A stretch of DNA of 64,000 bases from Pseudotabrizicola sp. (GCF_030684215.1 NZ_JAUXOV010000036.1:62001-126000); one strand, 5' to 3'. Shown: positions 26,512-36,885, counted from the first letter of the stretch. Numbers and translations: made by a program. Notes: generated by a model not told the origin, from the letters alone.

Positions 26512-27987
26512 ATGCCTGATACATCGCCCGATACTGGCGCCCATGAAAGCGGGTTCAACTTTGACAACTCCTGGCAGCGGGATTTGCCGCGCACCTATGT
26601 AGAGCAAGCCCCTGATTATTCACCCGCGCCGCAGATTCTGGTGCTGAATGTCGATTTGGCGGCGAATCTGGGGTTGGAGTCATCGGTGCTGGCACAGAAT
26701 CCTGGCTGGTTTGCCGGGGGGGAAGTGCCGCCGGGGGCGGCCCCCGTGGCCTTGGCCTATGCCGGGCACCAGTTTGGCGGCTTCTCGGCGCAGCTTGGCG
26801 ACGGGCGGGCACATCTGATTGGCGAGCATCTTACACCTGACGGTCGGCGCTTTGATCTGCAACTCAAAGGCTCTGGCCGGACCCCGTTTTCGCGCGGAGG
26901 CGACGGCAAGGCAGCGCTTGGGCCAATGCTGCGCGAATACCTGATCTCTGAGGCGATGGCGGCCCTTGGCGTGCCCACCACGCGCAGTCTTGCCGTGGCT
27001 CTGACGGGCGAGGATGTCCGGCGTGAGGCGGGCCGTTTGCCTGGCGCAGTTGTGGCGCGGGTGGCAAGCAGCCATCTGCGGGTCGGCACGCTGCAATTCT
27101 GGTCCGCGCGCGGCGACCATGGAACGCTGGCGCGGGTGGTCGACTATGCAATTGCCCGCCACGACCCCGATCTGGTTGCGCAAGAGGGCCGGGTTCTGGC
27201 GTTTTTCGACCGGGTGATCGCTCGTCAGGCGCGGCTGGTGGCGGCGTGGATGGGCCTTGGCTTTGTGCATGGGGTGCTGAACACCGATAATGTGGCGCTG
27301 TCGGGGGAAACCATCGACTATGGCCCCTGCGCCTTTATGGAAGCCTATGCGCCCGGTACGGTTTTTTCCTCGATCGACCATCAGGGGCGCTATTCCTACG
27401 CCAACCAGCCGCTGATTCTGGGTTGGAACATGGCCAAACTGGCCGAAAGCCTGCTGCCCCTGATGGAGGATGCAGATCGGGCGGTTGAGGTGCTGAATGA
27501 CCGCTTGTCGGGGGTGGAAGACCTGTATCACGCCGAATGGCTGGCGGTGATGCGCGAGAAGCTGGCGCTGCACGGCGCGCAAGACGGGGACGCCGATCTG
27601 GCCACGGGCTTTCTGGCCGCAATGGAGGGGCAGGGGGCAGATTGGACTTTGGCCTTCCGCCGCTTGGCCGAGGCGGCGTCGGGCGATGTCACACCACTGC
27701 GCGCGCTGTTTGCCGACCCTGTGCGGCTGGATCTTTGGCTGCCCTTGTGGCGTGCCCGTCTGCGAGAGGATGCGGCTGACCACCTGCGCGCCGTCAATCC
27801 GCTGATTATCCCGCGCAATCATCTGGTTGAACAGGCGCTGCAAGCTGCGGAACAGGGCGATCTTGCGCCCTTTACCGCGCTTTTGGCACAGATCACCGAC
27901 CCGTTCACCGACAGGCCGGGGCGCGAGGCTTTCTCTCTGCCAGCCCCCAGCGGCTTTGGCGATTACGTCACCTTTTGCGGGACGTAA
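26512..27987 (+). CDS. selO: SelO/YdiU pseudokinase-fold protein adenylyltransferase
   Basis: A protein of 491 residues. SelO transfers AMP from ATP to Ser, Thr or Tyr of target proteins during oxidative stress. The order is typical: ALAYAGHQFGGFSAQLGDGR, DLQLKGSGRTPFSRGGDGKA (nucleotide loop), LREYLISEAMAALGVPTTR, HGVLNTDNVALSGETIDYGP (catalytic Asn and Asp) and a C-terminal TFCGT. The penultimate-type Cys is the position of selenocysteine in animal homologues. Start at ATG 26512. It stands alone on this strand. Confidence 0.93.
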   Translation: MPDTSPDTGAHESGFNFDNSWQRDLPRTYVEQAPDYSPAPQILVLNVDLAANLGLESSVLAQNPGWFAGGEVPPGAAPVALAYAGHQFGGFSAQLGDGRAHLIGEHLTPDGRRFDLQLKGSGRTPFSRGGDGKAALGPMLREYLISEAMAALGVPTTRSLAVALTGEDVRREAGRLPGAVVARVASSHLRVGTLQFWSARGDHGTLARVVDYAIARHDPDLVAQEGRVLAFFDRVIARQARLVAAWMGLGFVHGVLNTDNVALSGETIDYGPCAFMEAYAPGTVFSSIDHQGRYSYANQPLILGWNMAKLAESLLPLMEDADRAVEVLNDRLSGVEDLYHAEWLAVMREKLALHGAQDGDADLATGFLAAMEGQGADWTLAFRRLAEAASGDVTPLRALFADPVRLDLWLPLWRARLREDAADHLRAVNPLIIPRNHLVEQALQAAEQGDLAPFTALLAQITDPFTDRPGREAFSLPAPSGFGDYVTFCGT

Positions 27988-27990
27988 CCG

Positions 27991-28407
27991 CTAGTCGTCA
28001 GTTGGCTCGGCGCTCATCAGCCGTTCGGCTTTTTTGCGCACCAGAACCGACCGCAGATCATGCATCGCCAAAAGGAGCGCATCGGTCACGTCTTCCAGCT
28101 GCGCATCACTTGCCTTGGATTGCGCCCATTGTGTCACAAGGTTCAGGTGATCGACGGCCCGATGAATATCATCGACATCGCGCGCCGTCAGAATCGCACT
28201 GCGACGGGCGATCCAATCGGTGATGACGGCGGTTTCTTCCGCCGTCAGCTTGCGGTCACCATGCGGCCTTATGTTGCCGTTCCTGACATTGGCGATGGCG
28301 ATTTCTTCCATCTCGATCCGTCGCTGACGATTTTCCGTATCAACTTTAAACACAGCCGCTCCGTTTTCACGGATGCGGAAATAATACTCCGGCAAATCGC
28401 CCGACAT
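27991..28407 (-). CDS. Conserved hypothetical protein downstream of aspC
   Basis: A protein of 138 residues, mostly helical and charged, with no signal peptide or membrane segment. The N-terminus (YYFRIRENGAAVFKVDTENR) looks like a small beta hairpin, followed by RKLTAEETAVITDWIARR and a helical tail. I do not recognise a named domain. It begins 9 bases after the aspartate aminotransferase gene on the same strand, so the two are probably co-transcribed. Confidence 0.7.
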   Translation of the reverse strand: MSGDLPEYYFRIRENGAAVFKVDTENRQRRIEMEEIAIANVRNGNIRPHGDRKLTAEETAVITDWIARRSAILTARDVDDIHRAVDHLNLVTQWAQSKASDAQLEDVTDALLLAMHDLRSVLVRKKAERLMSAEPTDD

Positions 28408-28416
28408 GAAAACCCC

Positions 28417-29655
<1,239 letters not shown>

Positions 29656-29708
29656 TTATGGATGCCCCTTGACCCGATCAAGCGATATCGACCTATAGGA
29701 GAGGCAAG

Positions 29709-30122
29709 ATGGCGGAAAATGACACAGCAAACACGTGGTTCTCGGCGGAAGTAGCCACATTCGGTGACCGGCTGGCCGGCGCGCGCGAAGCGGCAGGGTT
29801 AAGCCAGCACGATCTGGCCAAACGGCTTGGCGTCCGGCTGACCACGGTTCAGGCATGGGAAGATGATGCGTCTGAGCCGCGCTCCAACCGTTTGCAGATG
29901 CTGGCGGGCATGCTGAACGTATCGATCCGCTGGCTGCTGACGGGCGAAGGGGACGGTCTTGACGCGCCCTCGGCCCCCGGCACCCATGACGCAGCAACGA
30001 TTGAGGCGCTGTCAGATCTTGCGCGGATGCGGGCGCAAATACTGGCTTTGGCGCAGGATCTGGGGCAGATGGAAACACGGCTGCACCATCTGATGCGGCG
30101 CGAAGAGGTTGATGCAGAATGA
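29709..30122 (+). CDS. XRE-family helix-turn-helix regulator
   Basis: A protein of 137 residues. The HTH domain (about 18-72) reads FGDRLAGAREAAGLSQHDLA, then VRLTTVQAWEDDASEPRSNR, the standard Cro/CI layout, followed by a short coiled coil (LARMRAQILALAQDLGQMET) likely for dimerisation. It overlaps sdhE by 4 bases (ATGA) and is divergent from aspC, so it may regulate either its own operon or the divergent promoter. Confidence 0.88.
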   Translation: MAENDTANTWFSAEVATFGDRLAGAREAAGLSQHDLAKRLGVRLTTVQAWEDDASEPRSNRLQMLAGMLNVSIRWLLTGEGDGLDAPSAPGTHDAATIEALSDLARMRAQILALAQDLGQMETRLHHLMRREEVDAE

Positions 30123-30412
30123 CGCCGACACCAACGATTGTGATTGAAACGCCCGAGGCCCGACTGAAACGCATGAAAATGCGGTCATGGCGGCGTGGGA
30201 CCAAGGAAATGGATCTGGTGCTTGGGCCGTGGGCCGACGCCCATCTGGACGGGCTGTCGGCGGCGGAACTTGAAGAATATGAGGTTTTGTTGGCCGAAAA
30301 TGATCAGGATTTGATGTCCTTTATCTTCGAACAAGCCCAGCCCGCGCCCCTGATTGCACCCCTGTTGGCAAAGATCACCACCTTTGCCCGCGACAGATTG
30401 CGTAAGGTTTGA
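30119..30412 (+). CDS. sdhE: Succinate dehydrogenase assembly factor 2 family
   Basis: A protein of 97 residues. SdhE promotes covalent attachment of FAD to the flavoprotein subunit of succinate dehydrogenase. The diagnostic RGxxE motif is present in SWRRGTKEMDLVLG (about 24-37), followed by the helical LSAAELEEYEVLLAENDQDL. The N-terminal extension of about 12 residues is unremarkable. Co-transcribed with the XRE regulator; sdh genes are not in this window. Confidence 0.9.
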   Translation: MTPTPTIVIETPEARLKRMKMRSWRRGTKEMDLVLGPWADAHLDGLSAAELEEYEVLLAENDQDLMSFIFEQAQPAPLIAPLLAKITTFARDRLRKV

Positions 30413-30492
30413 GCAAAAACCGGCGATAGTTTACGGAATGTTTGCTGTTTGTGCTGATTCTGCCGGTGTTTCTTGGAAGGCGGAGATCACAC

Positions 30493-30990
30493 ATGACGCA
30501 TCAAGCCCCCGTTCTGGACGGCTCACACAAGGTTCTGACGGTTGGCTATCTTGATGGCCTTGCACTGCTCGAACGGCTGCACCGCCTGTTGCTCGATGTT
30601 ATCAAGGATGAATTCGAGCGGCTGGCAATTCTTGAGATCAATTCGGTTCAGGCCCTGTTGCTGTTCAACATTGGCGACAATGAGGTAACGGCGGGCGAAT
30701 TGAAAAGCCGCGGGTACTACCAGGGCAGCAATGTCAGCTATAATCTGAAAAAACTGGTCGATCTGGGCTACATGCACCACCAACGGTCGGAACTCGACCG
30801 CCGGTCGGTGCGGGTGCGGCTGACGGAAAAGGGGCGGCGGGTGCGTTCGGTGTTGACTGAGCTGTTCGCGCGCCATGCCGATGTGCTGCTGAAAAAATCC
30901 GTGATCGATGCCGCCGGGATGGAGCAGATGAACCATTCGCTCAAGCGGCTGGAACGGTTCTGGACCGATCAGATCCGCTATATTTATTAA
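30493..30990 (+). CDS. MarR-family winged-helix regulator (LdtR-like)
   Basis: A protein of 165 residues with a winged helix: INSVQALLLFNIGDNEVTAG, then GYYQGSNVSYNLKKLVDLGY (recognition helix) and the wing RSELDRRSVRVRLTEKG. This matches the LdtR group of alphaproteobacteria, linked elsewhere to L,D-transpeptidase genes and osmotic tolerance. I chose ATG 30493 with GGAG upstream; 17 upstream in-frame codons are not family-like. Its stop overlaps the converging kpsC stop by 4 bases. Confidence 0.85.
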   Translation: MTHQAPVLDGSHKVLTVGYLDGLALLERLHRLLLDVIKDEFERLAILEINSVQALLLFNIGDNEVTAGELKSRGYYQGSNVSYNLKKLVDLGYMHHQRSELDRRSVRVRLTEKGRRVRSVLTELFARHADVLLKKSVIDAAGMEQMNHSLKRLERFWTDQIRYIY

Positions 30991-33068
30991 CGCCGCCAGA
31001 ACCGTGCATAGGTGGCAAACCGCCCCTGCAGCTTGGCCAGAAATCGGTTGCCCAATCCCGGATGCGGCAAGACACCTGTCGCCAGCCGGTCCACGGCAAC
31101 CTCAACTGGGCAGGGTCGGCGGCTTGCGGGGTCATAGTAGCGTGGATAGGCGATCAGGGCTGCATGCACCAGATGATCCAGCGTCGGGCGAGGCAGCAGC
31201 CCGCCATCAAGGCCCCGCATCCGGCGGGTGGGCACCGGGCCCAGATCGTGCGTCAGACCCCAGCCCGCATAAAACGGCGCGCCCAGACAGGTGACAGGCT
31301 TGCCACGCAAAAGCGCCTCGAACCCCAGAAGACTGGTCATCGTCCAGACCTCATCACAGGCATCAATCAGCGCAACCGCTTCGGCCTGACTGGCCACAAC
31401 ATCGGCCAACCCGTTCAGATCGCTTGTAGAAAGCGCACCGGCGCGTAGGCCTGCTTCAACATCCGGGTGGGGTTTGTAAATCACCATGGCGCCCGGATGC
31501 GCCGCGCGCGCGGCCTGCAACAGCGCAAGGTTTGTCCGCACCTCGCCACCACCTTTCAGGATCGACGCGTCATCCTCGACCTGTCCCGGTACCAGAATGC
31601 GGTGGCCGCGCGGCAGGTCTGGCCGCGCGCCGGACAGGTTGTATTTCGTCAGCCCCAGGGCCACCAGCCGTTCGCGCAACCGCGTTGCACGGGCGATCCC
31701 GCCGGGGGGCGGCGGGGACAGGATCAGGCGCTCTAACCGGCTTTCGCGACTGGGGTCATAGTAGATGCCCAGATCATCGGTCACCAAAGACAGCGGCGGC
31801 ACCAGATCGGCGCCCAATCCGCGAGAGCGCAAAAAGCCATCCTCGACCCGGCGCAACGGCACGCCCGGCAGAGCCATCCCGTCGGTTTCCTTTCCGGCCC
31901 AGACCAAAATGCCCCGGCCCTTCGCCTCTCTCGGCGCGTTGCGGAAAATCAAGGGCTTTTCAACCCCGAACACCGCCTGCAACCGCCCGCGTTTCCACAA
32001 CCGCATGCCGACGGCGATATGGCCAAAACGGTCTTCGCGAAAGGCGCGCACCTCGGCTTCCAGCTGATCTACAGCTTCTTCAAAGCTGCACAGCCGGTCC
32101 CGGCACGGGTCATACCAGACCGGCGCAAGGATCATCGCGGCGGCAAACAGTTGCACGCGGGTCAGGTTGCGACCGCGCCGGGGCAGGGGGGTGGCATCAT
32201 GGCTCAGCCCCCAGCCGGCATAAAACGGCTGGCCGTAGACATGCGGTCGATGGCCAGCCAGAATCGCCTCGAACCCCAGTTGTGACGACACGGTGTAGAC
32301 CGCAATCGCCCCATCGAGCAGTGCACGGGGCGAGACCGGATCGGCCAGAAGCGTCACGCGGTCTGACACATCCGCAGCCGAAAAATGCCCTGCTCGCAAG
32401 CCAAGGGCGGTTTCGGGATGCACCTTCAACACGATGCGCGCCTGTGGATGGGCGTCCATCGCTTCGCCCAGCATTTGGGAAAATGATTGCGCACGCGCCC
32501 CGCCAAAGCGGATCGATGCATCACCTCGGGTCTGATCAACCACCAGCACATAGCCCGGATCCGGCAAGGCCAAGGATGCATCGTGCATATTGTATTTTGA
32601 CAAGTTGAGCGATCTTATCCGCTCAATTCCGTCACGTGCCCGCATCAAAATGTTCGAATCATCCAAGTGTTCATTGGCCAGAATCTGTTCCAGCCTCGAA
32701 GGCGCAGAGGAATCGAAATGCACGCCGACCGGGTCAATCATCAGCCCCAGCCCGCCGCCACCCAATCTGCCGGGCCGTACCGAGCGTAAAAATGCATCCT
32801 CAACCCGGATCAGCGGCACATCACGCCTGGCGGCAACCGCCTCGCCCCGGTGGGCATATGGGCTGCGCCCCCAGACCACCACGCCGTCATCGGGCCCCGG
32901 CTTGCCAAGCGCCAGTTCGTGACCGCTCAGTGTCAGGATGCGCCGAAGATGCCGGTCGCGCAGAAAGCCTGCGGTGTAATAGCAAAGCCGCCGGGGAATT
33001 TTCCCGGCGGCTTTCGGTCTGTCATCTGGTTGCGGCGCCAAGCTGGCCTCAGCCGCCCGAGCCCACAT
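30987..33068 (-). CDS. kpsC: Capsule Kdo-linker transferase KpsC
   Basis: A protein of 693 residues with two similar halves (about 30-340 and 350-660), each carrying a VEDGFLRS or VEDAFLRS segment, a SLNLSKYNMHD or GLTKYNLSG segment, a KVHPET or YKPHPDV segment and GQPFYAGWGL or GAPFYAGWGL. This is the dual retaining beta-Kdo transferase that extends the poly-Kdo linker on lyso-phosphatidylglycerol for group 2 capsule export. It starts 20 bases inside the exporter gene upstream. Cytoplasmic, membrane-associated. Confidence 0.93.
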   Translation of the reverse strand: MWARAAEASLAPQPDDRPKAAGKIPRRLCYYTAGFLRDRHLRRILTLSGHELALGKPGPDDGVVVWGRSPYAHRGEAVAARRDVPLIRVEDAFLRSVRPGRLGGGGLGLMIDPVGVHFDSSAPSRLEQILANEHLDDSNILMRARDGIERIRSLNLSKYNMHDASLALPDPGYVLVVDQTRGDASIRFGGARAQSFSQMLGEAMDAHPQARIVLKVHPETALGLRAGHFSAADVSDRVTLLADPVSPRALLDGAIAVYTVSSQLGFEAILAGHRPHVYGQPFYAGWGLSHDATPLPRRGRNLTRVQLFAAAMILAPVWYDPCRDRLCSFEEAVDQLEAEVRAFREDRFGHIAVGMRLWKRGRLQAVFGVEKPLIFRNAPREAKGRGILVWAGKETDGMALPGVPLRRVEDGFLRSRGLGADLVPPLSLVTDDLGIYYDPSRESRLERLILSPPPPGGIARATRLRERLVALGLTKYNLSGARPDLPRGHRILVPGQVEDDASILKGGGEVRTNLALLQAARAAHPGAMVIYKPHPDVEAGLRAGALSTSDLNGLADVVASQAEAVALIDACDEVWTMTSLLGFEALLRGKPVTCLGAPFYAGWGLTHDLGPVPTRRMRGLDGGLLPRPTLDHLVHAALIAYPRYYDPASRRPCPVEVAVDRLATGVLPHPGLGNRFLAKLQGRFATYARFWRR

Positions 33069-34188
33069 CCGCCAGCGACGTGGCTGCCCCGGCGGTGCCG
33101 GTGATCGCGGACAAGGTTTTTTGCCACTGCACGAACGGCGCTTCGGTCACGTAGACCGTGTCGCCATCGCGCACGATGAAATCGCGGGCCTCAAACATGC
33201 CGGTGGGCTGGGTCAGATCCAGCACATAGACCATCCGCTGTGCGCCGCGCAGATCCTTGCGGCCCAGAACGGCGTTTGCGATGGCCTCTGGTTCGTTGCG
33301 GAACACAAAAACGCCGGTTGGATCGGCAAGGTTGGTGTTCAGACCGCCGACAATCGCAATCGCTTCAATCGCGGAGAGCGTCTGCGTCTCGAACGGCACC
33401 CGGTTTTGAGTGCCTGTCGCGCCAAGCGCCACAAAGGCCCGTGTGTCACGCTCGACTACGATCTTGTCGCCGGGGCGCAATGCGATATCAAGCGATGGGG
33501 TGGAATACAGATCCTGCAACCAGACCTTGCCGGTGTGGCCGCCACGGGTGACGCGAATGACCGCGACGGCGGGTTCAATCGAAACACCACCCGCCCGCGC
33601 GATCATGGCAGAGAGTTTCCTGGTCGGGCGTTCGATTGGGTAAACACCATTCGCCCCGACAGTGCCCTGAACCGAAACGGTCGATCCGTCACCTGCCAGC
33701 CGTGCCACAGTGACCTGCGGATCAGGTGTCTGCGTGTCCAGCTTGCGGGTGATCGCCTGGCGCAGCCCCTCGGGCGTTTGCCCTGCGGCTTTTATCCGCC
33801 CGGCATAGGGCACAAAGATATAGCCTTGACCATCGACCTGTACTTCCTCCAACGCACTGACGCGTTGGCCGGTATTGCCCAGAAGCGGGTCATCGCGGAC
33901 GTTTTCAAATATGGTCAGTCCCAGAGTGTCGCCGGCGTTGATCGTATCCGACCCCACCACGCCCGCATTCAGGAAACCGGAGGAAAACCCGAAGGCGGGC
34001 ATCACAGCCGTAGCGCGGGTCACGCGCTGGTTAACGGTGACGATAAAGGCGTCGCCGTCCTTCATCACCGAACCCTTGAATATCTCGGCTTTGTTCGGAC
34101 CGGATCGGGGCAGGCCACACGCCGCAGTTGATGCGACCAACGCAACAAGACAAAGGGCCTTCGCCCCCTTCGATACAAGCATTTTCAC
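33049..34188 (-). CDS. Polysaccharide export lipoprotein (Wza/KpsD family)
   Basis: About 379 residues. A signal sequence ends in a lipobox (STAAC, Cys near 23). The Poly_export domain has INAGDTLGLTIFEN and GYIFVPYAGRIKAAGQTPEG, followed by SLBB-like domains (VSVQGTVGANGVYPI and ALGATGTQNRVPFE). It should form the outer-membrane or periplasmic part of a capsule export channel. GTG at 34186-34188 has AAGGAG at eight-base spacing and is preferred over the ATG two codons later and the longer open frame. It overlaps kpsC by 20 bases. Confidence 0.88.
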   Translation of the reverse strand: MKMLVSKGAKALCLVALVASTAACGLPRSGPNKAEIFKGSVMKDGDAFIVTVNQRVTRATAVMPAFGFSSGFLNAGVVGSDTINAGDTLGLTIFENVRDDPLLGNTGQRVSALEEVQVDGQGYIFVPYAGRIKAAGQTPEGLRQAITRKLDTQTPDPQVTVARLAGDGSTVSVQGTVGANGVYPIERPTRKLSAMIARAGGVSIEPAVAVIRVTRGGHTGKVWLQDLYSTPSLDIALRPGDKIVVERDTRAFVALGATGTQNRVPFETQTLSAIEAIAIVGGLNTNLADPTGVFVFRNEPEAIANAVLGRKDLRGAQRMVYVLDLTQPTGMFEARDFIVRDGDTVYVTEAPFVQWQKTLSAITGTAGAATSLADVGSGG

Positions 34189-34277
34189 TGCTCGGGCTCC
34201 TTTAACTGGATTTGCCTCAAGTTTTGCCTGCAAGGGTACAGAATGAATTGAGAAAATGCCAGTCCGGGGTTTCGCGG

Positions 34278-35567
34278 TCAGTTCACCAGCCGCAACTGTT
34301 GCCGTGGCGCCGCGCTTCCCGATATCAGCGCGTCATAGGGGTCTTCGGGTGACAGCATCATATCTACCACCTGTCGTAGCACCTCTTGCCGCCCACGCGA
34401 ACTGTAGAAGCCGCCGGTGATCTGGCTGGTTTCCAGCAAATAGTGCCGGAAATCGCGATAGGCGCGGCCATCGGGGCGGTTTGGGCGGGCAAAGAACCGC
34501 GCAATCGGCTGATGGGACACAAATTCCGGCTTGGAATAGACTGCAGAGCCAAAGGTTTTCAGGGGCATCCCGCGCCAAAGCACCTGCTGTCCGGCGGTGG
34601 AGTTGACCGTCACCGCGCTGCGGGCGTGGTTCAAAAGCTGTGCCAGTTTGCCGCCTCGCACGAAATGCACCCGCCCCTGTACCCCATGCAGTTGGGACAG
34701 GCGCCGGATTTCGGCTTTCAGCGGGGCGCGGCCATCTTCAAGCGGATGCGCCTTGAACACCAGATGATGGTGCGAGGCAGCGCCCTTGGCAAAGCCCTCA
34801 ACAACCACGGCCAGAAACTCTGCCATGGTCTTGAACGGCGAATGCATCTGAAAACTGGCGTCATGTTCCAGTTGCAGCAGCACCAGATGATAAGGGAAGC
34901 CGCCGTGCCGGATGCGGTATTGCGCGATCATCCGTTCCCAGCGGTGGAACGGCAGCAAAAGCAGACGTTGGCAATACAGCATAAACTCTTGCCAAACGGT
35001 CTGTTTGCGATGGGGGCGAAAGTTGCGGAAATCCCAAAACCCGGTCATTACAAACCAATGATACAGCGCGCCCCAAAAGATATGCTGGCGCATGTCACCC
35101 CAGCGCGCTGCTGCTTCGGGCTGGTCCATTTCGGCCTTGGCAAGGGCGGCCTGCATATCGGCCACGCTCATCTGCATCAGGCGCGAGTGGCCATTGGCGC
35201 CACCGCGTTCATAGGTGACCCAATGCGGGCGAAGATAGCCTTCTTCAAACACATGCACCATCACGCCAGCGGCGCGGGCGGCCAGAATGGCCTGTGCATG
35301 TATCGGGCGGGTGTCGCCGTAAAGCACCAGATCGGTGATCGACAGTTCAGCCAGAAGCGCCATGATCCGGTCGGGCCACAGCTCTGGCGGGTCGTGGAAC
35401 GGGATGAAACTGTCACCCGACGGCCAGAACGCCCGATCCCCCCGGTTGAACCCGACACGCCAGACCTGCGCCCCCGCCGCCCGAAGCATCTTGCCCAGAC
35501 GTTGGAAAAAGGGGCCGTGTGGCCCTTGCAGAAACAAAAATCTGCGGTTGTCACCAGTTGTACGCAT
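34278..35567 (-). CDS. kpsS: Capsule Kdo-linker initiator KpsS
   Basis: About 429 residues. KpsS adds the first beta-Kdo to lyso-phosphatidylglycerol. Recognisable segments are FLFLQGPHGPFFQRLG, VHVFEEGYLRPHWVTYERGG, LVLLQLEHDASFQMHSPF, HHLVFKAHPLEDGR and AVTVNSTAGQQVLWRGMPLK. Start chosen at ATG 35567 because it begins just before the conserved N-terminus; the ribosome site is weak. It lies 90 bases upstream of the exporter gene on the same strand. No kpsM, kpsT or kpsE homologue is in the window. Confidence 0.92.
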   Translation of the reverse strand: MRTTGDNRRFLFLQGPHGPFFQRLGKMLRAAGAQVWRVGFNRGDRAFWPSGDSFIPFHDPPELWPDRIMALLAELSITDLVLYGDTRPIHAQAILAARAAGVMVHVFEEGYLRPHWVTYERGGANGHSRLMQMSVADMQAALAKAEMDQPEAAARWGDMRQHIFWGALYHWFVMTGFWDFRNFRPHRKQTVWQEFMLYCQRLLLLPFHRWERMIAQYRIRHGGFPYHLVLLQLEHDASFQMHSPFKTMAEFLAVVVEGFAKGAASHHHLVFKAHPLEDGRAPLKAEIRRLSQLHGVQGRVHFVRGGKLAQLLNHARSAVTVNSTAGQQVLWRGMPLKTFGSAVYSKPEFVSHQPIARFFARPNRPDGRAYRDFRHYLLETSQITGGFYSSRGRQEVLRQVVDMMLSPEDPYDALISGSAAPRQQLRLVN

Positions 35568-35622
35568 CGCACCCGTCAAATTTACACAGCGGCACATTGG
35601 CCCCATAGCGTTAATCTTTAGC

Positions 35623-35656
35623 AATTGGCTGTGGTCAAAGCACGGCCAATTTTAGA
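35623..35656. promoter_or_regulatory. Terminator-like hairpin between kpsS and ribE
   Basis: An 11-bp stem (AATTGGCTGTG at 35623-35633 with CACGGCCAATT at 35641-35651, one G-T pair), loop GTCAAAG, then TTAG. It lies in the divergent promoter region. Because no gene reads into it from the left, it could be a leader attenuator for ribE or a binding site. Confidence 0.45.
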
Positions 35657-35734
35657 CAAAATGCGCCCAATTTTGCCTCGACCTTGCGTCACGGCAAACC
35701 TCGGGCTAGGCATTGCATCAAAAGGAGATTGGCC

Positions 35735-36331
35735 ATGTTCACAGGGATCGTCAGCGATATTGGTGAGGTGCTGGAGCTGGACCAGCAGGGCGATCTGCGC
35801 GCAAGGATCGGCACTCGCTATGATGTGGCCGGGATCGACATTGGCGCGTCGATTGCGTCCGACGGGGTGTGTCTGACCGTGATTGCCACCGGCACCCTGC
35901 CGCGCAATTGGTATGATGTGCAAATCTCCGCCGAAACTGTCAGCAAGACCAACCTTACCAGCTGGACCCCCGGTGCGCGGGTTAATCTGGAGCGCGCGCT
36001 GAAAGTGGGGGACGAGTTGGGCGGCCATATCGTGTCCGGTCATGTCGATGGCGTGGCCGAGGTGGTCGGGGTCACCCCCGAGGGCGACAGCCTGCGCGTA
36101 ACCTTTCGCGCGCCGCGTGATCTGGCAAAATTTATCGCTCCCAAAGGGTCGGTGGCGCTGAATGGCACATCTTTGACCGTGAACGAAGTGGATGGCACAG
36201 ATTTCGGCATCAACTTCATTCCGCACACCCAAAAAGCCACCACATGGGGCGATGTGAAAGTGGGGGACAAGGTGAACCTGGAGGTGGATACCATGGCGCG
36301 CTACGTCGCTCGGCTGCGCGAATGGGAGTGA
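35735..36331 (+). CDS. ribE: Riboflavin synthase, alpha subunit
   Basis: A protein of 198 residues that dismutates two lumazines to riboflavin. Two lumazine-binding repeats are seen: MFTGIVSDIGEV with IASDGVCLTV, then GGHIVSGHVDGVAEV with LNGTSLTVNEVDG. AAAGGAG precedes the ATG. It is the first gene of the riboflavin operon and overlaps the following small gene by about 10 bases. I see no FMN riboswitch consensus upstream. Confidence 0.95.
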   Translation: MFTGIVSDIGEVLELDQQGDLRARIGTRYDVAGIDIGASIASDGVCLTVIATGTLPRNWYDVQISAETVSKTNLTSWTPGARVNLERALKVGDELGGHIVSGHVDGVAEVVGVTPEGDSLRVTFRAPRDLAKFIAPKGSVALNGTSLTVNEVDGTDFGINFIPHTQKATTWGDVKVGDKVNLEVDTMARYVARLREWE

Positions 36332-36885
36332 GCGCCGGCATCGGCCACAATGGTGGACCAGAGCTGACAGGGCTTTCGTGGCGCACCCATTGCTGGCGTG
36401 CAGCGCGTGCGCGGCTGGTGCCGACCCTGCCGCTGGAGGTGGTGCGCCTGCGGGTGCGCCGCGCGGCTGAACTGGGGTTGGACTACAAGACCTATGCCGG
36501 TATCCGCGCCAGCACTGGGCATGATCTGGTGGCGTTCCTGTTTTCCTCCAACGCCTTGCGCGTGTTGCGTGCGGGGCAGATGCTTCCGGGGGATCGGGCG
36601 GTTAAGCTGACGGGCATCGCCAAAGTCGGGCTGATCGGCCTTGCCGTCCAGCCTTTGCAGGCGGCAGCCCTTGCCAGCGCCGCACCCATGCTGGCCAGGT
36701 GTCACAGCGCGCCGCGTGCTTTGGCCAGCTTTCCCGACACACGCAGCTGCTTGCGCGAAGTGCTGGGCCGCACGCCGCCCGACACCGTTTTGCTGATCGG
36801 CGATCACGGGCTGGAGGCCGAGTGGTGCGCGGCTGGCCGTCTTGCCGGATATCTGCCTGCCGAGCGCTACTTCGCGCCCGCGTGA
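36322..36885 (+). CDS. Conserved hypothetical protein in the riboflavin operon
   Basis: About 187 residues. After a short N-terminus with the IGHNGGPE motif seen at the start of several small alphaproteobacterial proteins, it is basic and helical (LRVRRAAELGLDYKTYAGIR), then has VAFLFSSNALRVL and a C-terminal LLIGDHGLEAEWC. No membrane segment is certain. ATG 36322 or GTG 36328 may start it, both overlapping ribE. Its place between ribE and ribBA suggests co-transcription, but no riboflavin step is unassigned to it by motif. Confidence 0.65.
   Translation: MGVSAGIGHNGGPELTGLSWRTHCWRAARARLVPTLPLEVVRLRVRRAAELGLDYKTYAGIRASTGHDLVAFLFSSNALRVLRAGQMLPGDRAVKLTGIAKVGLIGLAVQPLQAAALASAAPMLARCHSAPRALASFPDTRSCLREVLGRTPPDTVLLIGDHGLEAEWCAAGRLAGYLPAERYFAPA

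Noticed and set aside
35568-35734. FMN riboswitch upstream of ribE
   Set aside because: I looked for the conserved AGGGYGGGG and CCACCGGCGGT-type segments and found none. Only an unrelated hairpin is present.
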